The notes beneath the pieces were generated by a model that saw only the letters and a program-made list of their open reading frames with translations, ran no database searches and was not told the DNA's origin. A stretch of 64,000 bases of DNA from Sphagnum compactum (lineage: Eukaryota > Bryophyta > Sphagnopsida > Sphagnales), in assembly GCA_965153455.1 (NCBI GenBank), contig OZ234499.1:18348271-18412270 (forward strand). Reading direction: 5' to 3'. Position 1 is the first letter of the stretch, and the number at the start of each line of letters is the position of its first letter. The translations under genes were made by a program, and so were the position numbers. Positions 62,801-64,000 of this stretch are shown piece by piece.

Positions 62801-64000
62801 CAATTTTGCCAAAACAAAAAGAAGTCAAATATTTCATTTTGGAATAATGATGAATTTATTTGAGTTTCATGAGCATGTTGGGCTATCTACACAAGTTCAT
62901 AGATGCATCTAATAGGTATGATTGATGTTAGGTGGGTGGGGGAAAGAAGTGAAATAATTATTTAAAAAGTTAGTACGAAAAGAGGTAGTTATTAAAAAAA
63001 GGAATGAGGTGATCATGCTTGAAAATGACGTAGGTAATGAAATGTTTTTGGAAGTATCCAAGGACAACCATACAATAGATTCCAAAAAATCACCCATATA
63101 CCAATTCCTTGAAATTTCTTATCATTGGGATTCGGAACATTTATTTTGCGGTTGTTTAACCACTTTTTCAAAAAATTAGTTATTTCAACAAACATCTACA
63201 AACTATCACACATGGGTTTGGTATTGTTACTTATTATGAGCCAAAAATGCAACACACATTCATTTACCCATGTCATTGTGGAAATTTCTTCAATATAAAT
63301 GTGCAATTTGGACTCAAGATATATTTCTTTAGATTTAAGGGATTATGCCATTGAGTTGCATCTTATATTATAAGTTGTTGATTTGAAAACTCACACACAC
63401 TTGCATACAAATTGCTTACTAAGATTTTGTGCCAAGTTTGTCTTTGATCAAAGTTTATATTTTTTGAGGAGGCCTTTCTTTTTTTTAAAAAAAATCAGAG
63501 TAGTTATAAGCTAGTATGCGATGGTGTGCAAGATTCATTGCACATAGAAGGGGATCATTTTGATAAATCTTTCATTGGAGCAAAGCCAAATTATTGGATT
63601 TGGAAACTTTTGAACAACATTCAAAAAATCAAATTTTGATTAAGTTTCACAAAATGTATACAAGGGTGGATTATTAGAACTTTGGGAAGCATTGTTGCTC
63701 CACAAAGTAGTAATTATTTTTTTGAAATTTCATTGTTTGTAACAATGCAATTGAGATGCATATCATGAAACCCAACTTGGAATTTATTAGTGAAATCCAA
63801 GCTATACCAAATCATATGCACCTTCTAATGATATTGCGACATGCAAAACGTATAATTCACTGTGAATGCATATTTGTACACGAAAAATGCTAGAGATGAT
63901 AAGACTAAGTCTAGTTACTATAAATATCTTCTTTAGTTCTAGCTACTAAGTAAAGACAAAGTTTAATTGATCAACAAGTTGTCAAGCATTAATATTATAA
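53833..64000. other. AT-rich gene-free interval to the window end
   Basis: No gene can be supported. Several minus-strand frames between 54.8 and 59.0 kb look slightly protein-like, the best being 59017-58709 (102 codons, with 'TSIGVMLQDHFLTTNFKWGG'). They may be remains of one old minus-strand element, but I could not name it. The rest is short AT-driven frames. Confidence 0.5.

Noticed and set aside
1-64000. CRISPR array, bacterial operon or phage features
   Set aside because: Intron-containing genes and plant families show eukaryotic nuclear DNA; none of the tandem repeats has repeat-spacer structure.

Overview
This is nuclear DNA from a land plant. Coding sequence is split by short introns with plant-type GT-AG borders, intergenic DNA is very AT-rich, and the window holds recognisable plant gene families (a calmodulin-like protein, an extracellular LRR protein, and pieces of ClpC, legumain and a mitochondrial-type group II intron maturase). 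The most telling gene is an 18-exon homologue of DRC11/IQCA1, a subunit of the axonemal nexin-dynein regulatory complex. Plants keep such genes only if they make flagellate sperm, so flowering plants and conifers are unlikely. The short introns and long AT-rich spacers suggest a fern, lycophyte or bryophyte; a fern is my guess, but the species cannot be fixed from this sequence.

Layout. 1-2.5 kb: AT-rich DNA with repeats. 2.8-4.1 kb (+): CCDC174-like gene, 3 exons. 6.4-7.1 kb (-): intronless four-EF-hand calmodulin-like gene. 7.4-12.5 kb: AT-rich repeats with no gene seen. 12.5-14.9 kb (-): badly decayed hAT-like transposase. 15.7-22.5 kb (-): DRC11, modelled exon by exon, with only the extreme N-terminus missing. 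24.2-24.5 kb (-): apparent last exon of an unrecognised gene. 27.3-28.3 kb: dispersed repeats and a 39-bp tandem array. 28.6-32.6 kb (+): an island of three truncated genes in one orientation: an organelle maturase that starts with a probable mitochondrial targeting exon and breaks at the RT active-site box, the N-domain of ClpC, and the two ends of a legumain with its middle missing. 33.9-35.8 kb (-): secreted LRR protein. 35.8-64 kb: about 28 kb with no gene I can support, containing microsatellites, minisatellites, a 130-bp duplication and old repeats.

The intact genes do not form a pathway and each probably has its own promoter. The parts most worth a second look are the three-gene fragment island, which kept introns and so was copied as DNA, and the DRC11 gene with two probable GC-AG introns. 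I found no convincing new system such as a defence locus or biosynthetic cluster. Exon borders were derived by eye from reading frame, splice consensus and remembered family similarity; no alignment was run.
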